From the NCBI GenBank assembly GCA_023313575.1, contig JAJTTP010000001.1, positions 682,001 through 746,000 of the forward strand: a stretch of 64,000 nucleotides of DNA. The letters run 5' to 3'. Positions 50,524-62,580 of this stretch are shown in pieces. Source of the DNA: Eutypella sp. D-1 (Eukaryota; Ascomycota; Sordariomycetes; Xylariales; Diatrypaceae). A program made the position numbers and the translations under genes. The first letter of the stretch is position 1, and every line of letters begins with the position of its first letter. The notes beneath the pieces were generated by a model. That model did not search any database. It was not told the origin of the DNA and was given only the letters and a program-made list of their open reading frames with translations.

Positions 50524-51062
50524 TTACTTATTTAGTATCCTAGCCAGCCCCTCTCGTCTCTCTTGATAACGATCGAACAAGCCGATAGCCCTCACAAACC
50601 ATTTGGAGAAGAGGGGAGCAGCCGAGTCGATCAATAGGACGTCCTCTGGGGCATATGTGCTGGGTGAGAGTATTGTTGCAGTAACAACGATGCTGATGTC
50701 TAAGACTTCACGATAGTTGTTTTGCGGTACTGAATATTTCAGCCTGTAGTCCTGATCTATTAACCAGACTGAGACTGAAACGAAGTGATAAGCGCCGACG
50801 AGAAAGAAGCTGCAGGCTCTTGTCATGCCGGGCGCAGGGTGGTCTAGAAGAGGGTGAAAAGACGGGTGGAGGAAAACCCCTAGGCATCGAGACTCGCGAG
50901 AGCTAGGGAACAAGATAGTCTCTTGAAAGACATATGGAATGCCCGTGGGGTGATACGTTTGAGTCCGTATGCGAAGAACTCATACTCGATAAAGCAGTTG
51001 GAACCCATATTTGTGGGGGTGGGAGATGGGGGCGTGTTCCCCACGAGATCCATAACGGCCAA
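50524..51062 (-). CDS. hypothetical protein, possibly two exons
   Basis: Not recognised. A 129-codon frame (50524-50913) has a protein-like C-terminal part (YAPEDVLLIDSAAPLFSKWF, RAIGLFDRYQERREGLARIL). A second frame just upstream (50880-51062) also looks coding (MGSNCFIEYEFFAYGLKRI, TPRAFHMSFKRL). They may be exons of one gene joined in the overlap at about 50820-50930, but I could not settle a splice pair, so a frameshifted remnant is also possible. It is convergent with neither flank and only 48 bp from the AAA ATPase stop codon. Confidence 0.35.
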
Positions 51063-51110
51063 GATGCGGAAATAGAGAAATAGAGAAACCCCCCCAAAGG
51101 CCGGAGCGCC

Positions 51111-54100
51111 TTAGAAGTAACTCCTCATAGCGTCCTGGTAGCCTGGTCCACCCTTGAGGTCGCGGTCGAAGCTGCGGTGTACGTCGAGGACCTCCCGGAC
51201 GTGAGACATGCTCAGGGGCTCGCTCTTGTTGACCGCGAGGGCCTGGGCGGTGCGGACCACGTTCTTGATCTGGCGCCCGTTGAGGTTCTGCCGCGCCAGC
51301 GTGTTATAGTCCTCCTCCGTGAACGGCATGAGGTCCACCTTCTCCAGGACCCGCACCCGGTCGATGAAGATCTTGAACACGGCCTTTTTGGCCTTGGTGT
51401 CGAGCTCGTCGTACCGCAGCGCGATGTGGATGCGGGACTGGAATGCGTCGTCGAACGTCTAAATTTCACACAAGATTTAGTCTTTTTACCCCTTGTTTTC
51501 CTAGTAGGGGTGTATGATATAACGTACCTCAACGCGGTTGGTAGTGAGAAAAAGGATACCCTGCCAAGCACGTCGTGTTAGTAAATCTGTATATGCGAAG
51601 AAGGAGAGAGGGGGTTCGATGATCGTCACTTGCCATGAAGTACTCCAACTGCCTGAGGAAAACGCCCACAAGGGAATTTCGATGGATATCGTGAAGACTT
51701 CGTCGTTCTAGGAATACGTCGGCCTCGTCCAGCAACAAGATCGCCCCCCAGGTGTGGCAGATATCCAGAATCTTCAACAGCTCCGTCTCAAGGTAGCGCG
51801 GGTCCGTACCCAGCTCTCCCGCGGAGACCATGTAGAGAGGGCACTTGAGAAGTTCGCTGATGCCCTCGGCTGTCAAGGTCTTTCCGGTACCCGGCGGACC
51901 GTCTGCGAAACCGATGTTAGCCGTTTAGCTCATACCTTTTCTAGAATACTAGAATGGGGATCGGGGCGTCTTCGCTTACGGAGAACTGCTACTAGCCCTT
52001 TGCCCTTTCCGTTAATAACGTCATCTATGCTTTCAGCAGCATGATATTTGTGGGACTCCACGAGAGCCTGCCAGATACGATTAATTATTAGCATTTCTTT
52101 AGCCCATCGACAACGTTGCTGGTCTGGAGTAGAGCACGCAGCACTCAAATTGTAGACGATCCCACTTACCTTGACGATCTCCTTGGTCTTGGCGCCCAGA
52201 ACCAAAGAGTCGTAGGCCTGTTCGTTCCAGACGATCTCTTTGATACCAGATACGGTGAACTCGAGCCACAGCTTCTCGTTGAAGGAAAACCCAAGGACCA
52301 CAGGAGATGCGATCAGGTACTCCTCGTCTGAGAATACCGGGGTAGAATCGACAGACGCCTCCTTGTCGTCCTCCTCACTGTCCTTATCGGTCTCCCCGTC
52401 AATCCCGTTCGTATGTTTGACCTCATCTTTCTCGCCTCGTGTAGCGACTTTATCCAGCTTCTCCTGAGGCTCCTCAGTCTCGAGGAATGACCTGGGAATG
52501 CGCATCGAACGTACAGTCCCCCTCTTATCTTTAAAGACTTTGGTAACCATCTTCACGCGTGCAGGTTTGTCGAGCGCAGCCCTAGCCGGAACTCCACCAT
52601 CACCTTCGCCGTCAGAGTCACATTCGTAACAATCCAATTCGTCGTCGCTCCCCTCTTCGTCGCTGATGACATCATGATCTTTAGGCCTGACGAGGGAGAT
52701 GGGATAATTGGCGTTGACACGGCGATGGGTGCTGGCATCCACCATGATGCGCCCGTTGATGTTCATCCGCAGGACCGACTTCTTCTTCTTGTAGTAGGCC
52801 ATACCGGCGTGGCTCTTGTAGTTGACGCCGCCCAGGCTGACAAACTTCTTGCCTCGCTCGATAAGGTCTTCGCGTAGTTCGGTTTCGTTCTTGTGGTACT
52901 TCAATGGGTACGTTCCTAGACTGGTAATCTTCCGCGTCCCACGAAACTCGCCTATCTCCTCGGACATGCTACCGTAGCCGAATTGTTTCCCGTCGAACTC
53001 TAGATACTATCGCAGCTGTATATTAGTACAGTCCAGGGCGACGCAGTCAGGATAGATTTAAAGGATAAAACTAACCTTGCCTTCCACATAGTAGTACTCG
53101 CCCTGCAATACACTGTAGTGCTTGTCCGCCAGCTCGACCTTGAAGACACGAGGCTGATCAGTCGAGCCATAGGTCGTCGTGTAGGCCAGCGTGTTCGGTT
53201 TCCAAAGAGCCCACAGAAGGTCGAAGGTGATCAAACCACTCTTCAGCAAGGGATAGAGACTTTATACGGAAAATGGTCAATACATCATCGTACTAGGTCT
53301 CCACACGGGTCGAAACTTGCCTCTTTTTGGTCTGGGAGTAGTCCTTGTCAAGGTACTTTAGGAGAACCTTAAGATGAGTCCTCTTCTCATCAATCCAAGC
53401 TTGAACCTTCTTACGTTCCTTACGTGTCTTTCCGGCAGGTACGAGTTCCTTCAGGTTTGCTCTATGCTCTCTGAGGTCCTCTAGATAACTGTTTCAACTG
53501 TCAGCGCCAAGCACGTATGGTCATCGGCAGTTATAGGTGGGCATACAGGAACAGCATGTTGGGATCCAGTTTAGGGGTCTCCTCGACAAGGCTGACGCCT
53601 TTGATGCTACCCATGACATCTTGGAGCGCTTCCCGCAACGCCTTACTTTTGATATCGACGATTGTGGTCTTGTATTTGCCTTCCCAGTCAAAGGTACGAC
53701 GAACATGGAACAGGAAGCCGTCGTAACTCGCATTATTCGTAGCTTCGTTGGTATCCTGGAGCTTATAGTTATGAATCTGGGAATCCCAAACCTGGTCGAC
53801 CCGCTTGTACTCCAGACATTGCGCTCTTGCTTTCCCACTCTTAGAAGCTTTAGACCTGAGCCGGTCGGGGTCACTGCCATTATCAAAGTACACATTACCA
53901 CCGAGTAGATTGTTACCTCTTTGGCCATGGGCATTGGGAGGAGGGGCAATACGCCTAGTGCGCCCAGGGCCGCCATGACCAGCAAAGCCTCTTGAACCTA
54001 AGTTGAGACCAAAGGGATCACCATGACCAGTGAGGCCTCGCGAGCCCAGCTGAAGACCATAGGGATCACCAAGACTAGGGGCACCTAAGCCCATATTGGG

Positions 54101-54819
54101 AAGGCCGTTGGGTGCCAGACCTCCAGCCCCAAGTACATTCCCGTTGAGAGCAGCACCATTGAGGTTGGCCGTAGGCAGCAAACCGTTGTTGTTGCCGAGG
54201 CCCGTAGATAACATCCGATTCTGCAACTGTTGTATTTGTTGCTGGAGATTGAGGATTTGCTGTTGCATGGGTGCTATGGCAGCGTCCTGGTCGCCGGCCA
54301 CCGAGGCGTCATCGTCAGAGTCAGTGTCAGACGTATCCGAATCGCTTGAAGCAGCACCTGAGAAAAGTAAGCTCGAGCTCCTAATGATGTCAAGGGGTGG
54401 GGGGGACACCTACTTCTCTTGATATGCTTGAATGACCTGCTAGTCTTACTACGAACATCTCGCCGTTTCTTATGGGCGGTCTTCTTCTTGACCTCTAGAA
54501 TCTCAACCTCAGAATCAGAGGAGTCGTTAGCAGTAGTAGCGGCGTCCTGGTCATCGGTGCTCTCGCTAGAAGAAGCGTGCGGGTCCGCGAGTGAGACCTT
54601 CTTGGACTTATTGCCTTTTGCCTTGTTAGACATGCTGGCATGCTTAGCAGAACTCTTCTTGGCCTTCTTGCTACTAGAGTCCTTCTTCGTCTTGTTAGAC
54701 TCATGCGAGTTACACAGGTGGCCCTCAGCGCCGTTCAAGGCCTTAGAATCATTGGTGTTTATGATATTGCCTTCGCGGTGCTCGACGGCGGAATCGGGAT
54801 CGACTTCTTGAGGATCCAT
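51111..54819 (-). CDS. AAA-family ATPase (DUF7025-AAA type), 9 exons
   Basis: Deduced exons: 54819-54414, 54357-53547, 53488-53321, 53259-53076, 53006-52170, 52067-51980, 51902-51634, 51560-51528, 51458-51111, giving 1047 residues. Order: a Lys/Ser-rich, low-complexity N-terminus (1-135); an acidic stretch and a short Gln-rich coiled coil (about 166-184); Gly/Asn/Leu repeats (GLQLGSRGLTGHGDP then GLNLGSRGFAGHGGP); a conserved N-domain resembling DUF7025 (LITFDLLWALWKPN, YYYVEGKYLEFDG); and an AAA module with Walker A GPPGTGKT at 833-840, Walker B ILLLDEAD with Asp/Glu at 890-893, sensor FLTTNRVE and arginine FQSRIHIALRY. The function of this fungal family is unknown to me. Introns 3 and 7 have GC donors; exon 8 is 33 nt. 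Intron 5 (52068-52169) has no stop in frame. Confidence 0.85.
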
Positions 54820-55179
54820 TTTCACACCAGCTTGAGCCCTCCGGTAGTAGTGATGATTACGACGTAACGTATATGACTATCGCCAATTTCAAAGTGGCGG
54901 AGACGGAAGTGTAACAAGGCAAATTAAGAAGGGTAACAATAATACGTAGTAGTGTGATGGGGGAAGGGGGGAGGGGGGAGGGAACCTTGCGAAGGGTTGC
55001 TTGGATAGTTCTATTGTTCATCGGTTAGCAAGTACGCGCGATGTGATCTGTGGGTAGGAAATTCGACAACATCTAGTGTTTAAAAAAAACCAAAAAAAAA
55101 ACCCCCCTTCAACGTATCTACTGGTAGTGGCAAGGGATTGGTGCTAGAGGCTTTATCATTCTTGCTTGCGCATAGAGAG

Positions 55180-55215
55180 AAGGAGAGGGAGGGAAGGAAG
55201 GAAGGAAGGAGGGAA
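55180..55215. repeat. GGAA/GA-rich simple repeat
   Basis: AGGAGAGGGAGG followed by five GGAA units, purine-only on the plus strand. Confidence 0.8.
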
Positions 55216-58200
55216 GAAGAGAGAATTATGTGGATGTTCGATGTCAACACCTCGTGCGGATTGCTTTACACACATATACATACATACTAGGTAGGATTGA
55301 TTTAAGCAAGTTCGGAGCCGACAAGCACTTTTCGAGCCGCGTCCAGATATTGCTAGTTATCTAAGTACCTGTGATGGATGTTTGTATGTTTAGACTTGTG
55401 CACTTATCATACCTTATTTAGAGAAACGCAAGCAAGCAAGCAGGCAAACATAGATTTCCAGGTAGGCAGAAAAGTGATAGGTGGGCGATAAGGCTGGAGG
55501 GTGTTCTATGCTCGATAGAGAGAGAGAGAGAAGAGACTGTGTGGTCAGCTATGAAAAAATAGCTAGAACGGGAGTGGGAAGAAGGCTGGAAGGTAATAGG
55601 AGACGGCAGAATACTCCTGCGTATTTTGAGTTTTGAGTTGGGGTAAATGGCTTATTGAATGCATCCATATATGCATGCTCTTACTATTTTCGAGGGAAGT
55701 ACCTTGCCAGTGAATTTGTGTAGAAATGTGTGCAGTAATGTGTGTAGATGAAGTTGGACGTGTAAAGGTGAAACGGTCAAAGGTTGAAGAGTTGGAATAT
55801 TTCTGGGTAGGTACCTACCTACATATATTATCTTGAATTGAAGTAGGGCATGAGCAGGCCAAGTGTGATATGCACTTAAGTAGTCAGGAAGAAGGGAGGC
55901 CAAAGTTTACGTAGACGGGAGGCAGGCTGAACCTTGGAATATTATGTAGGTAGGTAAGTATGTAGAGAAGGGAACCTCATAGGCAGGCTGGTAGGCATCT
56001 ACGTAGGTATATAACTTCTCAAGGTTCGTTCTCCTCTATATATACATACTTCTATATGTGTATATGAGCTGCTGCTACCTAGGAATATACCGGGCGATTC
56101 GGGTCAGCTCTCCAGGCCAGGTATTTATCTCGCATTAATTGTCGATTGAATACCCCTTTTAAGATTATCAATAGGAAAGGGAAGAGAAGAGATGGCACTG
56201 GGTGGAACTTGTTTAGTTCAAGTCGAAGGAAAAGGAAGTATATAGACCAGTAAGTAGGTAAGCCCAGATGTTATTGATGCATATCCATGGCTGTATATTA
56301 TGGACTTGGTCCTGCATGTAACATGTCACGCAAGGCAGCAGACAGAGTCAGAGAGAAAGAGAAAGAGAGACAGCCTGGAGGCAGCGAGAACTGTACCTAA
56401 GTAGATAGAGTAAAGTCAGCAGACACGGCCCGGGGAGAATGAATGACCAGAGGATTCTCCTTTGGCCTTGGACTTCCTGCTGGTTGGACCAACAGCACGG
56501 TAGAAGTCAGCCCTGGAGAAGCAAGCATATTGATGTTTATCCATCGTCTATTAGCGACCACTGCTACCTACATACATAAGAGTACCTAATGTAGGTACTG
56601 CATACATACATATGTACCTACCTGGTATGTATATACCTAGGTCTGTATGCACGTGTGTATGTAGGTACCTGCTTTACAGGTAGCATGGTTGATTGAGCAA
56701 GAGATAGAAGTTGCAACTTTCGGCATAGAATAGATCCAACCTTAGATCCAGGTTGCTTTGAGTGTACAGCCCTGACTTGTCTGGGGAGTACTGAAAGTAC
56801 GTATACGCATACGCATACACGCGCGAGCGACAGGCATCAACATGTAGGTACACGTAAGCAGGCTTGCAGACGGGCAGGCCAACCAGTAGCACAAGATGTA
56901 AGACGGTTTTTTTTTTCTGCCGCGTTTTTGTCTCTCTCGATCTCCATGTTCACAACAAATTGAATGGCAGAACTCTGCATGCAAGAAAATAATACGACAT
57001 CTAACCCGCGCGGCTTACATGTATGTATAGGCTTGATAGGAACCTTGGAAGATAATGGATGAAAAGCGACTACCTAGGTACTACTGGAGCTATTGCACGG
57101 ACTTGGTTAGTAGCTGCCCAGGTCTGGCTTACTGGGGCTGGCTGACTGACATGCTTACCTAGGTAACCTTCTAAGGTAGGAATCCTACTTACTTGAGGTA
57201 CCTAGTACCCAGGTGCCTGCCTGCTTGCCTGCTGTAGGTGCACATGCAAGCAACCTTGGAACGAACCACCAACCTTACCGACGACCCCTAGGCAGTACCT
57301 TCAACCGCAGAACAGAAGCGAAGCGAAACCCGGGAAAAGGAGATAATAGACGACGGAGATGGACGGACTAGCCACCTGGTCGCCTGCCGAGACCCTCCCA
57401 CACCCTACCATATAACCCAGACTATCTGCCGCCTCGTACATGACATTACATTACATTGCCCCAGACCATGATAAATCCACCCATGCTGCATGCCTATCCC
57501 ACGATCTCCCCCCCCCGTTTTCCCACGATATCCGTAGCGGGTGGTAGGTAGTAGCGACCTAGTGACGAGCTGCTTTTCGTTACTACGTTAGGCGGCGCGC
57601 AGTTACATATATGCGAGTAGAATAAACTACTATATCTATAGCTTGTATACCTGGTAGCGAGTGGCGAAGTTTCAATGCTGTTATGCTGTACGCCATTCCC
57701 ATACCATGTTGCCATGCTCATGTACGCATGCATAGTATCGCCTCACCGATGATCTCGAGTCCGATCCCGCAAGCTTGCTGTATGTATGTATGTATATGAA
57801 CACCATTTATATTAACCTACATCAACGGCTTTTTTATTTTATTTTTTCAAGGCTGCAGAGTCGGACAAGATCATTGTGGGTTTTGATCCCCTGTGTGCTC
57901 GCATACTTTGACTGTTCGGGGGCTGCACGGCATAGCTGTCTGTATACTCGGGGGTGGTAACACTATAAATCTAGAATCTCGACAGTAAGGACCTTGAAAT
58001 AGGTACTTGTAGTGTAGATGCTACGATAAATGGGTAGCCCCCGTAAAAAGCAACCCAGAGGGATTGGTGAAGCTTCCGACTATTCAACGTATCAGCTACT
58101 CGAAGCAAACAAATTGTACCGGGCTTACCGAGTTCTGTATATGTATCTATACACACAAACAAGAAATCAACTACAATATAGAATGTAGCGTACTTATGAA

Positions 58201-60316
58201 CTTCAAACATGGTCGTGGAACATTGCCGTTTCTTAACTTCTGAGGTCAGCTCCGAGTCGGACGGGCCAGACCAGAAGAGGCCCCACAACGGGAGGAGAGA
58301 GGTCCAAGTCAACCTTGCCGCAGGTTAAAAGTTGGGGGCCAACCAACGGACCGGTCAACCTGGATTGCTGGAGTAATGGGTACGGCAAGGTTGGCTGGCA
58401 AGTGCTGGTACTTATCAACATTCTCTCCACACTTCAAACTCCACACTCGGAAGCACCTAGACAGGACAGGCGACAGGACAGGCATTTGCTGCACAGCTAG
58501 TCACATCCGTGGATGTTTCGGGCGGAGACAGAGAGAGAGAAAGAGAAGAGAGAAGAGAGAAGAGAGAAGGTGAGTAAGGAGGGAAGGCGAGGGTGAGGGA
58601 GGAAAGAAGGGGTAGACAAGGACGGGCTCTTCTTAACATTTTTGTTGAAGATCAACTCTTACTTCAAGGACCAGGACAAGACCGTCCACCGTGTAAGCGC
58701 GCGCACTTGCGCATTCAAGCTGCCAGGCAAGCATGTACACACAGATATGCGGTGGAGTTGGTCTGGGGCTGCCCCCATAGGGTAGTCTGGGCGATGCATG
58801 CCATTGCCTAGCTGAGTCGTATATACGACGTCTCACATGTACGAAGAGAATGCAGTGCGACTGAACCTGAAAGAGGCAGCCTTGGATGCAAGCATGAGGT
58901 ATGAACTGGTTGGCCGTTGCCTTCCTTTCTGGACAAGTGGACGGTCCTTGCCGATTCCTAGAACGGGCTGGGAACGGCAAGAAGTGGAATGTGCACGTTG
59001 TAATGAGAGTAGGTATCCAAACCATCTGGACCATATACCGGAATTAGGTGTAGGCTTGTTAAGACGCTACCTACATAGGTATGTAGATATTCAACAATAC
59101 AATCGGGCGTCACAAATACCCGATCAGCCAATTAGAAGAAGTGAGCTCGTATCGATTTTCAGATGCTAATAGTCTCTATCCGTCGATACTGACTGACATC
59201 TTAATAAGTGGTGTGCCGCCAATCGGTCTTGTTACTTTACTATATACCCGACAAGCCAATAACCGCCATGGTAGGACGACCTTGGCATCTTTCCCACCAC
59301 ATACTTGCTTAACACCGAGTCGGCTGCCTACATAGAACTGATCGGATTACCTACCAGTTTGGAAGTTATGTCGCAGTACGGCCTTGTCATGGTATTTCCA
59401 AGCTTAAGTCGGCAGTCAAGCAATATGTGCACACACATGTTACTTAAATATGCGCATATCCATTGATTGTGCCTACCTGGCAGCCGCCTGGGCATGTGAT
59501 AGCCGGCTGGGGAGGTACGTCTAGGTACAATTATGGAAGTAATTATGGAAGTAAGATGCAACCTTGAACGCTCGGCACTGTAAAAACTACTTAGTAGAAT
59601 CTTTCGTGATATTTCTCCTCTGACGTCCTACCTTATAATTTGTGAGATTGGGAATTTCTATATCACCATGTCCTCAATGTTGATAATCGAGGTAGCCCGT
59701 CTTGCCTGTAACACAGGCATGGCTGGGTAGGTATGGCCGTGATTAGCGATAAGATAGTGAGTGACCCAAGCCCAACAATCAATTCCAAGGTTAGATCCAT
59801 GTACGTACCGCATCCTTTCCGCTTTATAACGTCATAGAACAACGATAAGAAACAGATCCAAGCAAGTGCGAATCAACCAGTCTTTGCCGGTCTTGTATGT
59901 CTAAATTACCTTGGTAAACCCTGCGCCAACCGACTCTAGCTTGTTTATGTCTTCTGCCATGTCTTCTACGCTGCCGCGTCTCCAATGAGAGTAGAGAGAG
60001 GCGTCTGTTGGCTCGCTGGCGCTGCAAAAATCAAGAATCGGTCCGTACGCAAACGCACTTAAGCTCTTATTTAGTGCAGTTGGGTAAACCCCCTCTTTCG
60101 ACTTCCGGGGAACTTTTCGCAATCCCATCGTAACTATCTTTTTTTTCCTTTATAAAAGAGCTCCTCCTTCCCCTCCGGCCGATAGTTCCCGTAATTACCT
60201 CATATTTGAACCATAGCGCGAACAACACACCTGCCTCCGCCCGAACCGCGGTTTTAGACTGATTAGGAAACGGACGACACTCTGGAAAGAACATCTACGT
60301 TTAAAATTCAGTAGCA

Positions 60317-60427
60317 ATGGGCAGGTTCAGCTGGGGACGGTTATTGGGATGGGACCGACACCCTTCGCACCCTTCTCATGACAATCGCCAGTGGTCCGCT
60401 TATGAGTCTAGTAGACGACGTAAGTAG
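60317..60427 (+). other. upstream reading frame or first exon before the TRP channel gene
   Basis: A 36-codon frame (MGRFSWGRLLGWDRH..., ending RRRK) in the leader, 202 bp before the channel ATG. A textbook donor, GTAAGT, lies at 60420-60425 inside it, with an acceptor at 60527 (TGCCCAG), suggesting a leader intron. Joining to the channel frame fails: a TAG at 60584 blocks it in every phase tried. It therefore fits a translated upstream frame better than an N-terminal exon. Confidence 0.35.
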
Positions 60428-60628
60428 ATACGATACAACCAGCGATGAATACGAAATCGGAAGTTCCATGAAATTATTTTGCCCACTCGCCTAAATGACT
60501 GCTTGTCTTATTCTATCTGCTGCCCAGGTCTACTCTAGTTCTTGTGTTTGTTTGTAGAAAGGACGAGTATTCAGGTATTTGAATAGGTATTCTACTTGGA
60601 TATTTGGGCTTTCCGGCTTTCCTTCATC

Positions 60629-62580
60629 ATGAATCCCCGTACCGAGCGTTCCTATACTAACAGAGTGCGACGTTATCGCTATAAAGTTCTTCCAACTTAT
60701 CGAGACGATGCAGTTGAATCGGCAATTCCTGCTGCCGAGGTCACCAAAGCTGCCCTCCGCCTTCGCTATCTGATTGAAGAATGTGTTCCTTGCGAACTCG
60801 AAGAGGATCAAATCACTCGTCCTCATAGCAAGATCATCACTAAAAAGGTTGTCAAGGCTGCTAAGGAAGCAGGAGGTCCCACAAACCGCTCCTGTATTGT
60901 CTTCTGCCTCCTGGTCGTCAAACAATGGTTCAAACATCAGGCCTTCGTCGAGCTCTGGGACGCTGACCTCCATCAAATCCGCGCCATCGCTTGTGAGGTA
61001 ATTGCTAAGCGCATTATTGAGACTGAAGATGACGTCGCCTATCTGCTTCACTCTGTTCTGTTAAAGCGATTCTCAACCATTGTCGACGGCGAGGCTACGG
61101 ACCCCGTAAATGTCATCGAAAAGGCGGTTGATCTGCATGCTCTGACTGTCATTGGATCTTCAGGTTATCAGAAGTGCGTCAGCTACCTATGGAAGGGTTG
61201 GCTTGTCCAGGATGAAGATGACCCGACCAGTTTCGTTGAGTACAAGGATCGCGACAACACTGCTCTCATCGTCCATCTGGACCCCGACCGTATGAGGGCG
61301 CCGATGTATCAGAATGCCTTTCAACTGCTCACTTCCATCGTCTACCTGGCCTTGTACACCGCTGCTATCAACACAATCAACCCGGATGGTGACTTGGATG
61401 TTGTCGAGATACTTCTCTATGTCTTCACCTTCGGCTATATGTTTGATGAGCTCACTAAGTTCTACAAAGCTGGCTACCATGTCCTTGGTTTCTGGAATGC
61501 CTTCAACAATGCCCTGTATAGCCTGATGATGGTTTCGCTGGTCATGCGACTTATCGCCTTCAGTCATTCCTGGGAGGAGAATGATGGGGAGACCCGCAAA
61601 TGGTTCAACCAGCTCAGTTACAGTTTCCTTGCCTTCGCATCGCCGCTTTTCTGGGGTCGCCTGTTGCTTTATCTGGACTCATTCCGATTCTTCGGTGCCA
61701 TGCTCGTGGTGCTAAAGGTCATGATGAAGGAGAGCGTCATCTTCTTCGCCCTACTTATCGTCGTCATCATCGGCTTCCTTCAGGCCTTCATCGGAATGGA
61801 CTTCGCGGACGACATGGCAGCAGAGGATACCCTTTTCATCATCCAAGCCATGGCCAATGCCATCATGCAGAGCCCTGACTTCAGTGGCTTTGAGCGCTTC
61901 AGCCCCCCTTTCGGAATCATTCTATACTACCTCTTTACCTTCGTAGTCATGTAAGTCCCTGGGTCATGCGACCTCGAATGCGATGGCTGCCGACGAGTAG
62001 AATGCCCCACTAACGATAGGGGAATAGGGTCATCCTACTAAACATCCTCATTGCTCTCTACAACAGCGCGTACGAGGATACCTACGACAATGCAGACAAC
62101 GAGTTCATGGCTCTCTTCGCCCAGAAGACCATGCAGTTCGTGCGAGCCCCCGACGAGAACGTGTTCATCGCGCCGTTCAATCTTATCGAGATTTTCTGCC
62201 TGATCATCCCGTTCGAGTGGTGGCTCCCGAAGAAGCAGTACGAGCGCCTCAATGACATCGTCATGGCGATTATCTACTCCCCGCTGCTCTTCTGTGCCGC
62301 CTTATATGAGGCAAAGACCGCCAGGGAGATCCGCGTCAACCGGAGGCGCGGCGAAGAGGACGACGACACCGTCGAGGAGTGGGAGCAGATGGAGTCCGAG
62401 GTGGACTTCGAGTCCGAGGGCTGGGCCAAGAAGGTGGCGGACAGCAAGAGCAACGTCGAGGAGGAGCCCGCGGTTCTCGAGGTCAAAAAGCTGAGGGAGG
62501 AGGTGAACCAGCTGAAGGAGCTCCTGGAGAACCTGAACAAGAACCTGACGAAGAATGCGAGTGAAGCGAGTCTGATTTAG
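60629..62580 (+). CDS. YVC1: Yvc1/TRPY-type vacuolar calcium channel
   Basis: Two exons (60629-61950 and 62028-62580) encode 624 residues. A soluble N-terminal domain (1-225) precedes hydrophobic segments at about 228-246, 256-275, 289-311, 329-350, 353-388 and 425-452, with a pore-like stretch at about 400-424 (QAMANAIMQSPDF). An acidic cluster follows at 549-561 (GEEDDDTVEEWEQ), the position of the Ca2+-sensing acidic run in yeast Yvc1, and a C-terminal coiled coil at about 590-615 (VKKLREEVNQLKELLENLNK). It releases Ca2+ from the vacuole in response to osmotic shock in yeast; that role is inferred here. The 77-nt intron has a GTAAGT donor and CTAAC branch. The ATG at 60629 is the first in frame after a stop at 60584. 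Confidence 0.85.

Larger units (their letters stand above)
54820..60628. other. gene-poor spacer of 5.8 kb
   Basis: Holds only short frames with no recognisable domains; the longest (57971-58312 and 58633-59034, minus) look random. It contains GGAA repeats (55180-55215), GA repeats (about 55517-55536), GAGAGAA repeats (about 58538-58570), a TGTA run (57778-57795), and many copies of TACCTAGGTA-like and AACCTTGGAA-like motifs. Composition is normal, without the RIP signature. The right end is the leader of the TRP channel gene, with a small upstream frame. Confidence 0.6.

Noticed and set aside
57870..57905. tRNA T-arm-like string GGGTTTTGATCCC
   Set aside because: No matching acceptor, D-arm or anticodon arm could be folded around it.
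57971..58312. 113-codon minus-strand frame in the gene-poor spacer
   Set aside because: No family resemblance, no coding-like conservation signal and no neighbouring exons.
58633..59034. 133-codon minus-strand frame
   Set aside because: Unusual residue mix and overlap with purine-rich repeats; no domain recognised.
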